NCBI RefSeq assembly: GCF_003286085.1
Contig: NW_020825706.1
Location: forward strand, 2,976,001 to 3,040,000
From: Drosophila persimilis
Lineage: Eukaryota; Arthropoda; Insecta; Diptera; Drosophilidae
Reading direction: 5' to 3'
DNA length: 64,000 nucleotides
The notes beneath the pieces were generated by a model. That model ran no database searches and was not told the DNA's origin. It saw only the letters and a list, made by a program, of their open reading frames with translations. Below, piece by piece: positions 25,901-39,277 of this stretch. Each line of letters starts with the position of its first letter. The stretch's first letter is position 1. The translations under genes and the position numbers were made by a program.

Positions 25901-26671
25901 GGATCCGTGTCCGTGTCCGGAGTGGAGGCCCAATGAAGCTGAAGCTGAAAACGCTTCGAGCTCTACTTAAAGCATTTTCCATTCGCTTTATTTCGCCCAC
26001 CACCCCCTTCCTGCATTCCCTTTCGGCTGCAGTGGGTTTATGAAAATGCCAAGAAAATCGACCAAAAAAAATTCCTCATCGGTATCTCTGGTCATATTTC
26101 GAAGCATTTCCTTTCGGCGTTTCAGGCAACGTAATTGCACCGGCATGTGCTTACTGGGGTTACGGGGGTTACGGGGGGTACTGGGGTATGCCCATCAGCC
26201 TGCTTTGAAATAGAAACTCTCTCTCTATTCCTCTCAATATGCGTGTGCTTGATTTAATCTGAATACAAATCGCTTATCAGCCGAAAGAGTAGGGTGGAAA
26301 AACAAGACAAAGAAAACGTTTCAGGGAAGACCGAAACACTAACACTGATCGGAATGAAAAGAGCTTTAAGGTAGGAAGATCTTTAATTACTTATCAGATG
26401 TACTCATAAATTCATTTGAAAAATACTAAGATATACTCGTACTTATGCCTAAACATTACAGATATCTGTCCACATACTTTCTTTGGCCCAATTTCTTTAT
26501 GATCGTGGATATCAGACTTTAATGATTCATATCAAAGATCAGTTCAACGGCCGCAAATGGCAACAACCATAATACAGATATCCATGATATGATAAAACGT
26601 TGATTAGAATTTCACGTAACAGTTTCCTGTGACATAACTTACACTCTAAATTCAATGTGTAGGTGCACAAA
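13911..26671. other. Gene desert 1 (about 12.8 kb)
   Basis: I found no supported gene. Open frames here are short, lack splice-consistent partners, and have composition driven by simple sequence (Ser/Arg/His-rich). The DNA has many homeodomain-like ATTA/TAATTA and CATAAA words and moderately GC-rich blocks alternating with AT-rich ones, as in Drosophila cis-regulatory deserts or very long introns. Simple repeats include GGGATT/GGGTTT runs at 18211-18247, GTCCAT at 19516-19539, CAGCATCGG at 21112-21133, GTTCCCC at 23210-23227, GAAGGAAGG/GGCGGGA at 24150-24180 and GGGGTTAC at 26156-26185. Confidence 0.5.
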
Positions 26672-27414
26672 CTATCTAAAGTAGGCGGACAGTAAAAAAA
26701 CGAATCCAATTACGATTCCTAAAGAGGTTGCCATAGTGGAGGCATTGCACTTGGCCAGCGATTGTTGCTCCCAGGCAATCTGGTTGCCGATCCCCTGCTG
26801 ATCGGCTACCGCCTGAATTACTGCTATTATAGTCTGGTTAAGCTCCCGTTGGCGCGTGAAGAGCTTGAAGAGGGGCATCGGGGATATGTTGCCGTAGCCG
26901 CAGACGAGCGCGTACGTAGTGTAGTCGGTGTTTATCAGTTTGTACGTGACTATGATTCTTCCGTACTGTAGCTTGAAGACGCCGCGTTCGGTGTCATTGT
27001 CCCAGGGGAAGTTTACCTGTTCTTCGGTGTACTGCCAGCCACCGTTCACGGTGCTGATGTATTTCAAATCCAGCTCAAGCTGATCCTGTTCGATGGCGTC
27101 GGGAACAGACACATTCAGACACTCCAGCACATCCACATTCGGCACGCGGGCAGCCTCGTACCAGAAGCCAGAGAGCTGCAGGGAAACTCAATTGCAATTA
27201 GAATAGAAATTCTTGGGGGGGGTGGGGGTCAGCGCTCATCCCTACTTACTGCTGTCAGATTGTAGGTGATACCAATGCTGTCAGCCCGACAGTCAAACGA
27301 TTTTGGTAGATCCGGTATGAGGGGTATCTTCATGCGAACCCCTTCCGTCCTCTGTGGCAAGCCGCAGAGGCAGAGCGCGACCAAAACTGCCAGTACAAAT
27401 GTTTGCGTCTCCAT
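26672..27414 (-). CDS. Lipocalin / apolipoprotein D-like secreted or GPI-anchored protein (222 aa)
   Basis: Two exons on the minus strand, 27414-27250 and 27175-26672, are joined over a 74-bp GT-AG intron (669 nt, stop at 26672-26674). The ATG at 27414 is the first methionine and opens METQTFVLAVLVALCLCGLP, a signal peptide cleaved near residue 25. Just after the junction, LSGFWYEAARVPNVDVLEC carries the lipocalin GxW motif (G58, W60) at the start of strand A. Four cysteines (FDC, LEC, LVC, AKC) could form the usual two lipocalin disulfides. Several N-glycosylation sites are visible (NLT, NVS, NDT, NQT, NAS). The C-terminus is a hydrophobic run (SLGIVIGFVFLLSAYF) with small residues before it, as in GPI-anchor signals. 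Lipocalins bind small hydrophobic ligands; the ligand is unknown. It resembles the unnamed single-domain Drosophila lipocalins rather than a gene I can name. Confidence 0.85.
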
Positions 27415-27416
27415 TT

Positions 27417-27451
27417 CGATCCGTTCACTTCGACAATCTCCAGACAACTGA
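27417..27451 (-). promoter_or_regulatory. TATA-less core promoter (Inr + MTE + DPE) of the lipocalin
   Basis: On the minus strand TCAGTT (27451-27446) is a perfect initiator with A+1 at 27449. GGATC falls exactly at +28 to +32, matching the DPE consensus RGWYV. Positions +18 to +29 (CGAAGTGAACGG) match the MTE consensus at 10 of 12 positions. No TATA is seen near -30. The ATG would lie at +36, giving a 35-nt leader. Confidence 0.7.
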
Positions 27452-28860
27452 ACGAGCTCTCAATCACACACACACACAAGTCTCAATAATCTCATGCTTA
27501 TCAGCATGAATGATGATTAGTACTATTGTACTCGTACTTATGTATGCACCTAAATATCATTTATATATGTATAGTATGTACTCACATAAGTAAATAAAGA
27601 TTTCTAGGAATGTGTAAAAAGCTACTGCTATCTATCGCTTAGCTATCTATCATGATAATTAATTGAGGAGATCTTTTTTTATTGTAATCTTTTATGATAT
27701 GCTATGACCATTATAAGGGCATATTGACCCTCACTTCAGATCTAAAAAAATGCTCAGCGATCGGCAAGAAAAAAAATAAATAAAAAAGAGACTGATATGC
27801 GGGTAAATATCGGTAGGAATATTCGATTGTAGCCATAGGTTTTGATTACACAAAATAAACTTTAAATGGCCTGCAGACGGTGGTACTCGTAAAATATTGA
27901 TTCCCTCGGACATACTCATAAATGCATGTTCAGATTATAAGACTTTGCACTAAAGCTTTTTTTTTTCCCTGAGCATTCTATTTATAAATATTTATCTTTA
28001 TTCTTCAATGACCACAACTTATCGTCTCAAAAGTCTTCACCTGACAAACTTTTCTCCTCAAACCGAAAAAAAGCAAACCCAGAAGAACATTCTGCGGACA
28101 CTAGAGAAAAGTCAAAGGTTGTGTGGTGGGACAATGAGGAGAAATGCTGGTAAAAATCACATGAAAATCGATTGACGTTTAAAGTGAAATTGCACAATGT
28201 TTGCAATGAAATGTTGTCGCAGTAAAATATATCGCTGAAGCCTTGCTGCCACGGTTGCAGTTGCACTTGGAGTGCGAGCGGGTCCTGGATTGGGACAGTG
28301 GGGGACAGAGGCACGGCACTGCTGAAATGACGAAGATAAAAACGCAATCAAACAGCAACAAAAAAACAAAAATGGCAATGGCATCTGTTTGTATTTGTGC
28401 AAGTGCAAGCGCGAGTGTGTGTGTGTGAGGAGGGAGTGTGAGTAAATGCACTCGAGCACGCGCTAAGGCGACCCAAGAAGCAAAGAGTAGCAATGCCGTA
28501 GCGAATAATGGATCACCTATTAAAAGAGGCCGTAAACCTTTGACTTGTGATTATTTTTGTAGAGGATCTATACACCTTTGTGGACTTCACTCCTGTCTAA
28601 TACTTGGAAATGACCCTCCCTCATAATACCCATTACTGGCATAGTAAAATGAAACATATCCAGATTTAAATTAAATGTTCGGCTTTTAATTCCAAAAACT
28701 TGTATACTGAAATTACCCAGAAATTCTGGGTAATTTTGATTTAAATATCAAGGTGTTGAAAAGTCTTTTTAATATAGCCCTTATTTGGTCTATAAAATCA
28801 TGCAAAATATATATAATATATGTATTACATTTTTGAGAAATATATGTTAACAAATATTCA
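27452..28860. other. Intergenic, no gene seen
   Basis: AT-rich DNA upstream of the lipocalin contains a short CA run (27465-27478) and a GT run (28416-28428). No supported coding sequence was found on either strand. Confidence 0.5.
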
Positions 28861-28990
28861 GTCAGGCTCCGTTTTTCACTTACTTTTGCGGATTACGTTT
28901 TCAGCAAAAACGTTTCGTTTTCAGGTGCTCCAGTTTTCACATATTTTTGTTATGTGATTTCAAAAGTAAATCGTAAAAAAGGAGCCTGGC
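28861..28990. repeat. 130-bp imperfect hairpin / MITE-like inverted repeat
   Basis: The left arm begins GTCAGGCTCCGTTTTTCACT and continues to TTACTTTTG. The right arm is its near-perfect reverse complement, CAAAAGTAAATCGTAAAAAA followed by GGAGCCTGGC. The arms pair over about 28 bp with few mismatches around an AT-rich centre of about 70 bp. This looks like a small MITE or a structured element; no family is recognised. Confidence 0.65.
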
Positions 28991-31900
28991 AGATTGAACT
29001 TTAATATGACCTATATTTATGTTGAATCAGAGAAATATACTACAAACCTTCGGCCTACATTTTCAAATCTAAGTTTAAATATTAGAATTTTACGGTTGTT
29101 TTCTCCAGTTCCTTCAATAATTATCTTGCGTCGTATAGTCCCGACCTATAGCCTTTCGATTTGCAGGGTATGCATGGGCAAATGGATAACTGTACATCGA
29201 CATCGATTGTCGCTGCAGCGCTGCCAACTTAACTGTGTTAAAGAGTTGTCATTGTGTTGTTTGCAGAGTTGTCGTTCGTGCGTTGGTCTCCGCCTGTCTG
29301 CCTCTGCCTCTGCCACTGCGTGTGTGTGTGTGGGTGTGCTTGTGTTTGTGTGGCTGCTGGCTTTTGTAACTGTAAAGATATTGCAGCTGCAACGTGTTGA
29401 AGTGGCGCCTCGGTCAAATTGTGTCAAACTGTGATTGCATTTTTGTGACTGACATTCAATGGCTGTGGCTGTTTGGCTTTGGGAAACTCAAAACTCTCAC
29501 TATCTCTGGAGTAGTTCCCTACTTCCACCTCCAGCCCCCTCCCAAACTTTGCTATGTTGGCGCGTGGGCGTGGTTTGAGTACTGTCACTTGCCAGGTCAT
29601 AGGGTTTTCGCACTCCCCTGAGTGTTGTGTTCGCTAGAGATCAGCCAGGATGTGTCACACACAGGAATATAAGCGCGGGTAACAGAGTAATAGAGTTCCC
29701 AATCCACAGTTGATGGCCACAGTTAATCAGCGCATATCAGGGAGAAACCTCTGCTAATCCCAGCGAGAGATTGGCCATGGAAATCCGTATAAAGACCCAA
29801 GTGTCGCGCAATTAACTGAGCAACTTTTTAAAATCTCCCCAATGATGGACACACCTACCACTCATCCCACTGCCCACTCCACAATCCGCAAAAAACAGGA
29901 AACTCCCCTCTTGAATAGTGGCACCTTACCATTCCGCCCTTCTCCCGCCACTGCCCTGGGCTTCTCTGCCGCCGGATACTTGGGTTATGATTATTACTTA
30001 TGATAATTCAACTTGACGGCGCAAAAAGAACTTGACACCGCCACCACCACCATCGCCAGCACCACCCCGAAAATAAAAAGGAAGGACCGCCGCAGCCGCT
30101 GTCAAGACGACAACAAGGGCCGCGGCAGCGGCCACTGGAGATGGACGAGGAAAGGGAAAACCAACCCTGAGGGCAGAAAATGTGGGCAAGTGGGTTTTAT
30201 GTTTCGTTTACTGCAATCGAGACTTCCCTTCTTTGTTGCGGCCAGGACGGTCCCAGGACGAACATGAAAAACTCAAACTAGGAATGAAACTGTTGCGTAT
30301 TTTGCATTTGTCTCAGGACTCCCCACATCCACACAGCCTCAGCCTCATCCTCATCCTCATCGTTTATTGTTTTCCGTTGTCTGCCACGGGGTGCGAGTGC
30401 GTCGCATTTGCACCTTCAATTAATATACTGGCAGCAGTCTGGGTCTGGGTCTGGGTCTGGGCCAGGATTCAACCCTCGTTCCATGGTTTCTTGACTTCTG
30501 CCCCGTACATTGGGTACTCCTGCTCTTTTTTTTTGTGATTTATGAGGGTGCGATGGCAAAACAAAATTAAGCCAACGAACGAACGACATTTGGCGTCAGC
30601 ATCTTAGGCAGAGGTTACTGCCACTGCCACAGAGGTTTGAACTTTTAATTAAAAGTCACTTTTGATTTATAATTGGTGACCGTTTACTTCCATGTTTTGC
30701 TTTGCATAAACAAAAGGCCAGCGCTTGTCCAGAATTGTCAGGAATCTGTTTGATTGATAAACAGAGGTGTCTTTAGATAAAGAGCAAATATCCCATAATA
30801 AATGATAGACCTTGGTTATTTTTCTTTACTAAGTTTCTAAGCGATTGTTGGTCCTGATTGTATCTTTTTAAGAGTGTGTTATTTCCTTCTGTCACTAAGC
30901 CTTTATCTTTTTCTAGAATGCCTTCGAAAGATCTACTGAATTACCATTCTTCTCTAATAAATTCCTGGGGGAAACTCTGTGCACAATAAATTCCTAAAAA
31001 GAGAATCCACCACGCATATTGGTAACCCTGACAATAGACCGTTTGTTGCCATATTGTCACAGAGTAACGGCACGTGACGTATGGAAAGAGATACATGGAT
31101 GATGGAGGGGTGATGTTCAGTGACGCGTGTCCCGTGCATAATCAGGATTTGCATGCATCAACTGTAACGGCAATGGCAAGAGGAATACATCATCAAAAGA
31201 AGGCAGACCTGTCTGGTCGTTGGTCCATCTTGCAGGAGCAGATTCCAGCAAGATGCCTTTCACTGCGGCGATCGGGCAATCAATTCTGGTCCCCGGGCAT
31301 CAACCACCGACTAGGATTCGTTGCACGTCCCCTGATGCGTGAACTGTTTTTGCGGCAAACAGAGTGAGGAGGCGGTCGGGTGGGAAAGAGATACTCAGAC
31401 AGGGACTCATCCCAAGAGCCAACAGCCTGGCAGCCTGACAGCCAACCTTGACGACCGAATGTTGCATGCGTTGCACATTGCCCTTGCCCTTAACCGAAAC
31501 CCCGGCCGCGTGTCCTTCTAATAAGCCTAATGCTTGGGAAAGGTGCCCAGGGTGGAGGTTACACCAGAGAGATGACAATATTGGTAATATTTTAAAGTGG
31601 TCGCCAGCACACGACCACGACGCAGGCGACGTTTGTTGTCATAAAGGGACCTTTAATTAAATTCATATTTGGACACACAACATTCTGCTGATTTATGGTC
31701 GACGCGGGGCGTGGGGCAGGACGCGTGTCGGCGGCCATTGAACAACCATCATGGAACTCATAATTGTTTGTATTTCCCGGCATTAATCTAATTGGATTGC
31801 CAAGGAGATTCCCCAAAGCACCTTAGAAAATTGATAATCAAAATTTATATTGGAATTTAAAAGCATATTTAAATTTAATGTGGGCCATCTGATCCCAAGA

Positions 31901-33842
31901 TGGTTTTAGATTGATGAAAAATGGCTAACCATTAGCAATGGATTCCTTGATCTTCTCAGCCATAGTAGAGCATTGGGGGTACAAGAAATCTTCTATTTTT
32001 TAGATTAAAGCTCAAAACATATTCCCGAAATTGACCCCTTAATCTGTGGCATATCTAACCTTCAGTAGGGCTTTGGGGGTTGCTATCCTCATGCCACCTG
32101 CGAGGCATCTCTCTCTCATGTGTTGTTCATATTTGCATAAGCGGCAACGAGCAACCTCAAGCATATTGCGTCCTTCGTTTGATGCTGCTGCTGCTGCATC
32201 ATGGTCGTCATTACTCAACTTCTGGGGCCCTGAGTAAATAGCAGGCACTGGCACTTTACGACATGGGTTGGGAATGGGCGGGCATGGGCGTGGCTGGGCA
32301 TAAGGTAATGCATGATGCTTCTACGGAGAGATGTAGAGATGGCCGTAAACAGCAACTGCTGCTGCTGCTGCTGCCATGCAGGCGAACGAACGTGCCGGGC
32401 ATATTGAAATTGGTTCCCGAAATCCAGCGAGCTCTGGACTCTGCATGCAGCAAGCAGCAAGCAGCAAGTCAGCGATGGGGTGTGGCAGAGGCGGAGGAGT
32501 GTTGAAATTTGAAAAATGGTCAAAAGTTGTTTCCTGTTTTTACCTTCTCCGGCTGACAGGCTCTAAGGCCCACTTGTACGTACCTACATATACGTACCTG
32601 TATCTATAGATATATGCCAAAGATCACGCGCTCTACCTCCTCGAACATAACGCAGATGGCTTAACCCAGTTCTAGTTCCAGTTCCGCTGTAGTTCCTCTG
32701 CACTGCACGTGAGTCCTGGCGCTAATCATTTGTCTTCCTCGACTGCATTTTCCACTTGGCAGCAGTGCAGTGCCCTGCCCGAAACGGAAAACGAAGTTTC
32801 CATTACGCACTGACAGCTGATTGCTAAGTTTATTATTGCTTTCGTTTGCGTTTCCGTTTCCGCTTTGCGTTCGCTTATGAATCGCCCAGCATTTTTGCAG
32901 CTCAACGATTTATCAAGTGTTGACCTTTGATGGCATTATGGGAGTTTCGGTTTAGTTTTATTCCTTCTTTTTTTCGCCTAAAATCATTTGTTTTCCCACT
33001 GACACTTGTGCGCAAACTTTACTGAAATGAATTGAAGTTTCGAGCGAAATGAGATTCGCAAATCAATTTGGAAATGGTAACCGGGAATCTGCGAGAAGAC
33101 CTAAGCTTTTAAATATATTCCCGAAATGCTTAGTGGTTTAAGACCTACAGAATTTTCCAAGTGGACTGGAAAAAACACGATTTGCAAGGATAGATGCATC
33201 TGAATCTATGAACAATATTTATTTTTTCTTGAATCGAGAATCCATTAATAAAAGCTGTCAATTCTCGTTTTCTATCTCAATTTTTAGTGGCAATTTCGTA
33301 TCTTTTCATATGATTTTATCTGCATAAACAGACCTTTAATGTCCATATCCAAAATGCACCGAAAGGGTCTCCTAAAAATGTCTTTATTTTCATAAGCAAA
33401 CTCTGTCAGCAGAGGACAAATTGACACATCCTTTCGGGCATAAGTACTCGACAACAACGGACTGCAACGATGGCAGACAAAGGACCTGACAATAGCGCAC
33501 CAAACCATACCATACCATACAATGCCAAAGCAGACAGAAATGGAAGTGGAACTGCGACTGCGACTGTAAGTTGCATGAAATTATGCTTTAATCTAATTAG
33601 CATAATTTGGCTGCCCTCCTGATGATGATGATGATGATGGGGATGGTGATGGTGATGGTGACTCTGTTTGGGCCCCAAGGAGCCGCACTGTCCTGAAGTT
33701 CTGGAGGTCCTTGTGCGCGGCGACAACAATTGAAATTGAAACTGCATTATGCACAACAACAGGAACAACTATTTGGATGCCGTTGTGTTGTCGTTGTCGA
33801 GTGTCTGAGTGTCTGAGTTGTTTTTGTCATTTTGGTAGGTTT
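28991..33842. other. Gene desert 2a, no gene seen
   Basis: No supported gene. Contains a (TG) run near 29318-29334, GGTCTG repeats at 30440-30462, CTGCTG runs at 32185-32200 and 32357-32378, and a GATGAT/GGTGAT run at 33620-33660. The mix of AT-rich and GC-rich blocks resembles cis-regulatory DNA. Confidence 0.45.
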
Positions 33843-34080
33843 TTTCTATACTCTTTGCAGGAGGGGTATTATGATTGAGTGGGAAGTGTTAGTTTGACAC
33901 TCTCTCAACAGGACAAGAATATATATATATATATAGCCAAGTATTCGAATCAAAAAATAATAATCTAGCATATATACGATACATGATGTTTTACATTGTA
34001 AAAAAGTTATATGACACCTCGATACTAAATGATTTTTAAAAAAAGAATGAATTGACAGATTGAAATAAAACTTCACATAC
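33843..34080. mobile_element. Possible decayed DINE-1/Helentron-like fragment
   Basis: A TATACTCTTTGCAGGAGGGG-TATTAT block resembles the short GGGTATTAT-bearing hairpin ends of Drosophila Helentron-type repeats. It is followed by AT-rich DNA with a (TA) run at 33919-33935. The match is short and decayed. Confidence 0.25.
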
Positions 34081-37000
34081 GTTAATATAAAAGATGTAGC
34101 AAAAAAACATAAAAAATTAGGCTAGTCGTAGCACCCTCCCTTATCGAACCGCAAAACTTATTGAACAGCCTTGTCGCTACCATAGAAACGATCGATCTAG
34201 CAAGGGTATCGAATGTTTCGGCTTTGAAACTATCTTTTGTTGGTTGTTTCTTTTTTGTTTCGCATTTCATTATGGCATTTTTGGTTACACTTTGTTCCGT
34301 CGCGTCTGTTGTCGCTTTTATGGTCGTATTTGCATTGCCTTTGTTGTGTTGTTGTGTCGCTGTGTTGCAGCCCTGTTGTTAATGCCATTTTGATTATGAT
34401 TATGAAATTTTGTTGGCTTCCTGCCACTCTGCCGCAGAACCCTTTCCATCTGCATCTGGTGCTGTTGCTGCCACAGTGCTCTGTTTACATGGCTCATTGT
34501 TGGAGCACGCGGCGTATCCGTAATGCTGTCCCGCCGCTCGAGTCCCGGACTCGTCACGGCTCTCCTGCTGCCACTTAAATTCATATTTAAATTACATTTG
34601 TTTATGTAGAAATTTTCCCTCTCCTTGGTCATGCATTTTCATTTGCAATTCTTTCTTTTGTGGGCCCTCCCGTCCGCTTTGTGTATGTTTTCACTTCTTT
34701 CGGGTGTCTCTTTCCATTTCTATTTTCCGAAATTAATTTATTAAGCTTTCTTTTGAGCCAACGGAAGAGGACAAACAACATTTGCATATCATTTTGTTGC
34801 ATTTTTCGTCAGTTGAATTAAATTTGGTAATTATCTTGGGGAATGGAGTCTTTCGGATTGTTTTGTGAATTGTCAAAGGCGGTAAATTATATGTGGTTAA
34901 TTTGTATAATTTAACAGTCATTCTTCTATAATAATTTGCTGAAAATTTGTTGGAAAGGAATTCTCTTTACGAATTTCTGAATCTAAGATCAGCTTTTGGT
35001 CTACAAATATTCAACCCAATATTATTCCCCTTAAAAGGAAACATTTAAGTCTTCCCAGAGCAGTCCTTGCTTAGTCCTTCAATTTCCATACAGGAAGATC
35101 ATATAAATTTTCTCGTGCTTCCTTCCTGGTTCATAAAAATAAGCTCCTCACAGATCCAGTGACATACCCCCGCCTCCGAGTACCCCACTCCCCATCATCC
35201 ATATAATTACACTTGCAAAAATTAACTGAAAAAAAAGAGCGCAGACAAAAGGAATACGCTGAGGGTGCGGACGACTGTTGACATTGACAGTTCCTGGTTC
35301 CTGGTGATGCGTGGGGGCAGGATCTGGCGCTGATGTCACTGCTGTTCCTGCTGCGCCCCGCCATATGCGCTCACGTATTGCACGTATCATAAAAAGGATA
35401 ACAATATAATCAGCTTAATGAGTGGCTCTGCGATGCTCCGCGATGGCTGCTGCTGCTGCTGCTGCCGCTGCTCCACTGCTTGTGGCAGTGCCTCGATGCC
35501 TCGAATTGCGGATGCGACAGAGCTTTACTTTTACTTTTACTTTTTTTATGCACTGCTTTGTTTTTCCTTTCTGTTGTAGGGGTAGGGGGCGGAAAGGGTG
35601 TGGCAATGTCGTTTCCGTTGATGGGAGGGCCGCCGGCTGTGCGTTGTCGCTGGCTGCTGTTAAGCTTTGTGTAAGCAATGTACTTTGTCTGCCAGAAGCA
35701 CCAGACCCCCAACAGCCCAAGAGCCCGGCAACCTTGCACCCTTCTACCCGCCACCCCTCTTTAGCATTGATTTACACACAAAGGCAGGGCACTGAGAGAA
35801 TGAAGGGAGAGAGTGGGGCGAAGACGAGGATGTGGTGGAGGGTAAAGTTTAAAACAAGCAAACGGAAACGGAAGTGGGCTGCACGTGATGCTCGTTGAGG
35901 TGCCCAAGAGGAAGCGCCGAGTCCTTATGCTTCATCGTCTTCTTGTTGCTCTATCACAAAACTTGACTCCTCTCTCTCGCCTGTACGTGTGATGTGCGTG
36001 TGCTGGTGTGTGTGTGCCAGTGCGTGTCTGTGCGAGTGGCGCACAGCTGCTTTTTATTACACTTTCAATATGGGGAAACAGGATATGCGGCATCTTGGCC
36101 TTGCAGCTTGTTTGTTGCCATTGTAAATTGGTTAAAAGTTAATCCGTAAATTTATGACATGCCAACAGCCATTTTGGCCATCTCTTCTTCTCCCTCTCCC
36201 TCTCACTCTCTCTCTGTGTGCGTGAGGTTTCCGACTTCTTTTTCTTCCATAATGGTTTTTCTCTGCTGTGGCGTGGAACGTGGAGCGTGTCTGTCTAGCT
36301 CGGGGCTAAATGGATAATGGCAATTGCACTCTGAACTTGCAATTAATTGTGGCGCACATTTTGCTAAAGAAAATTTACATTTTATCAAAAAGAAAGCGTT
36401 TAGCTGAGGTGGGGAGTGGGTGAGGTTAAGGAGGAATATTGGGAGCAAATATCCCAACAGAAAAAGCTACTTCAAATACTGAAAAGTGACTCTGATTACC
36501 CTTTTGAAAGTACTCCTAGACACAAAGCCAAACGGTTACGGTACAATGGGAGAATGCCTATAATACGATTTGGATATTGTGCCCCAATTTGTAGTCAAGA
36601 GTGGCAGCATTCAAGTGAAGTTTAAGCCTCTACTCCTTCGGTCTTCCTGGTTACCAGTGTTTCACTTCTCACACACGAGTATAAGTCTCTGAACAGCTCA
36701 CACCTCTACTCTGTACTGTGGCCCAATCCCCACTGGTGGTCTCAATAATAATTTTGATTTTCTTGGCTTGATTGGCAAACGGTTAATGAGCATCGAGAGC
36801 TCATTTCAGAATATGCAAAATATGATTTAATTATGGTAACCCAAAAGGAGGTTGAGGCTGGATGCTGAGCTGCTGCTGCAGGGCGTGCCAATGCACAGGG
36901 GAAATGCTTGAAAGGGCAAATTAGGGAACCATTGTGTTGGGCAATTCATGAGGAGAGCAGACCTCTTTATGGTGCTGGTAAAAAAACGCTGGTACTGGCA

Positions 37001-39277
37001 GAGAGAGGGTAGGATTTGCGAGAAGAAAAGCTACTTTAAACTGCGCCACCGCTTAGGGGTGGCAAGCAACCACCATGCCACCATACCACCAGGCCACCGG
37101 AATCATCCCTTCGAATGTCAGTCGCTCCGTCAGTCACCGTGCCACTTGTTCGCGCTGTCACGGTGAATCCTCCAAGGATTTAACCCAATTTATGAAAATT
37201 CGTTTTCTCTGGCATTTTGCTTTCCTTTCTTTTTTTTTGGACTCTTCTAAAGCAAAATATTTGATTTTGTTTTGCACTTCATTTTTCAGGAAGAGGATGG
37301 AGTACAGAACACTTCCACCGGGACATGGAGTGTCAGGGATAACGTTGCCAATCTGATGGGAAAGCGAGAGGGTTGCCAGTCGGCTGTCACCCGCAACAAC
37401 AGAGGCCTGCTCCTCACTCTCCTGGTGTCTCCTTGCCGCCTGATTGTGACAGGTTCACGTTGGCGTTACATTATTTTTGTCGCATCTTCCGCAGAAGGGA
37501 ACACCAACAGGAGCAGGAGCAGCAGCAACAGGAGGCCGTGGCCGAGGCCCCATCCTCAGCATCACCAGGCCTCGTGCCCGCCGCCGCCTGTCACCTTAAC
37601 AAGCTTAATGAACAACTCATTAATCATGCACATTTCGCATTCATAAACTTGCCGCGACAAATCAATCCATCAATCAATCAATTGTCCCCACTTGGCCATG
37701 TGACTTTCACCTCAGATCTCAGCACTCAGACAGGGAAATGCTTTTGTCACAACATCCTCGCCGCGAGAGAGGCTTTAAAGCGCTATATGGCCTGATCCGA
37801 TCCGTTTTGCGACATGATTGATGTGGCACAATACTGGTTATAATTCGGTTACACTTATGCAACGATTTTGGACTAAGCTCCGGAGTAAATCCATGGGATT
37901 TACTGGTAATGAGTGGGAAAATTGAGAAAGCAGACCATAAACATTGATGGATTGCCTGCACCGTGGATTCATTCCAATGAAAGGTGATTAGGGAAACAGT
38001 TGTAAGATTCAAGACTAAAGTTGCGGTTCGTAGCTTGTTTCCTTGCCAGACAGGACACCTTAATCTTCAAACGAAAAGCCAGAAACCCAACCAGTACCCA
38101 GCAACCAAACCCTAACAAACCACAATTCAACATTTTTCATTTCCATTGCTTGCAACCGGGAATCAGCCATATCAGCAAAAACGGAATGCGAAATGCACGA
38201 AAAATCTGCAGAGCTGTTATAGATACAGATACATATTCGTGCTCTCGGCTTGCTGGCAGATACTTTATTGCAGTTTCAGCAGCATAGCAGCCCTGCCCTG
38301 CCCTGTCCTTCCTGTTATCGCGAGTGAGCTTCTCAAATGTCATTTAAATATTTCCCACAAAGCCACAAGCTGTCAGAGAATAGTGGGAATATGGATGAAG
38401 CTGGATGAAGCCTCGGGCAAGGACACGATGCCAGCCAGCAGCCAGGAGATTCCGCAGCCGAAGATGCTGCCTGACAGCGCACAAAGCTCAAATTAGTGGC
38501 TGCCTGTCGGCGCCTCTTCTATGTCCCTGCCCTGCCCCCACCCAGCAGCAGCGTCATCAAAAAATCCATTCTGCTGTTATCAAAAGATGGCTGAAAAAGA
38601 ATATTATATCTATGGCTTTTTCGGAACTTCAAAGTATATCATTTTTTTATATCTTAATGGATGGAAATTGCTTAATTACTTGTAAACATGAATTGCCAAC
38701 ACCTCCTCCTAGACAGGGCCAGAATATGACAGGCTAGGCAGGACCCAACGACCTAATTCAACGCTATTAACGCCTTGACGCCCGTCAAAATTGAATATCA
38801 ACCTCCTGCGCCCAGGACACTCTTAATTTAATTAGAAGCCAGACCCACTCTGAATTCTATGTAAATTTTGTCAACTTTTAAAGTAAGAACTTCAAACGAA
38901 AGGCCCCACCGCCGTGTCCAAGGGTTGGGGCATACATCATTTGCATTTTCCGTTGGGTAGTGGTGAATTTTTATAAGCCCGATTGGAATCTTTGGGGAGG
39001 TGAAAAGATACGACGATTTAAAGGGAGTAAATCTGATCTGATAGAACATAATCGAATTAACAACGGGAAAAGCTGTCCAAGTAAGGGACTTTATTCTGAT
39101 TTCTCAATCAGGAGATGGATCTGTTGGTTGTAGATAATACATAAATCTACCCAAAAATCCACCATAATAATCAGGAATCCAATACAAAGCAACTCTTCAA
39201 GCATTCCTCACGAAAATTAAAAGTGCACAAATATAAAATTTAATGTCTAAATTCCCAAGAAACGTCTGCAACAATAA
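34081..39277. other. Gene desert 2b, no gene seen
   Basis: No supported gene. Contains a CTGCTG/GCTGCT run at 35445-35470, an ACTTTT run at 35523-35541, and a CTCTCCCTCTC run at 36187-36214. Several open frames of 100-160 codons are composition-driven and lack signals. Confidence 0.45.

Noticed and set aside
25468..26043. 191-codon open frame on the plus strand
   Set aside because: Ser/Arg/Leu-rich translation with no recognisable motif. The minus strand is equally open, as expected of GC-rich non-coding DNA.
33618..33660. Regular GATGAT repeats considered as a CRISPR-like array
   Set aside because: Simple trinucleotide microsatellite in an animal genome, with no spacers.
35422..35898. 158-codon open frame beginning in a CTG/GCT repeat
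   Set aside because: The start is poly-Ala from a trinucleotide repeat and the opposite strand is open too, with poly-Ser. No protein-like continuation.
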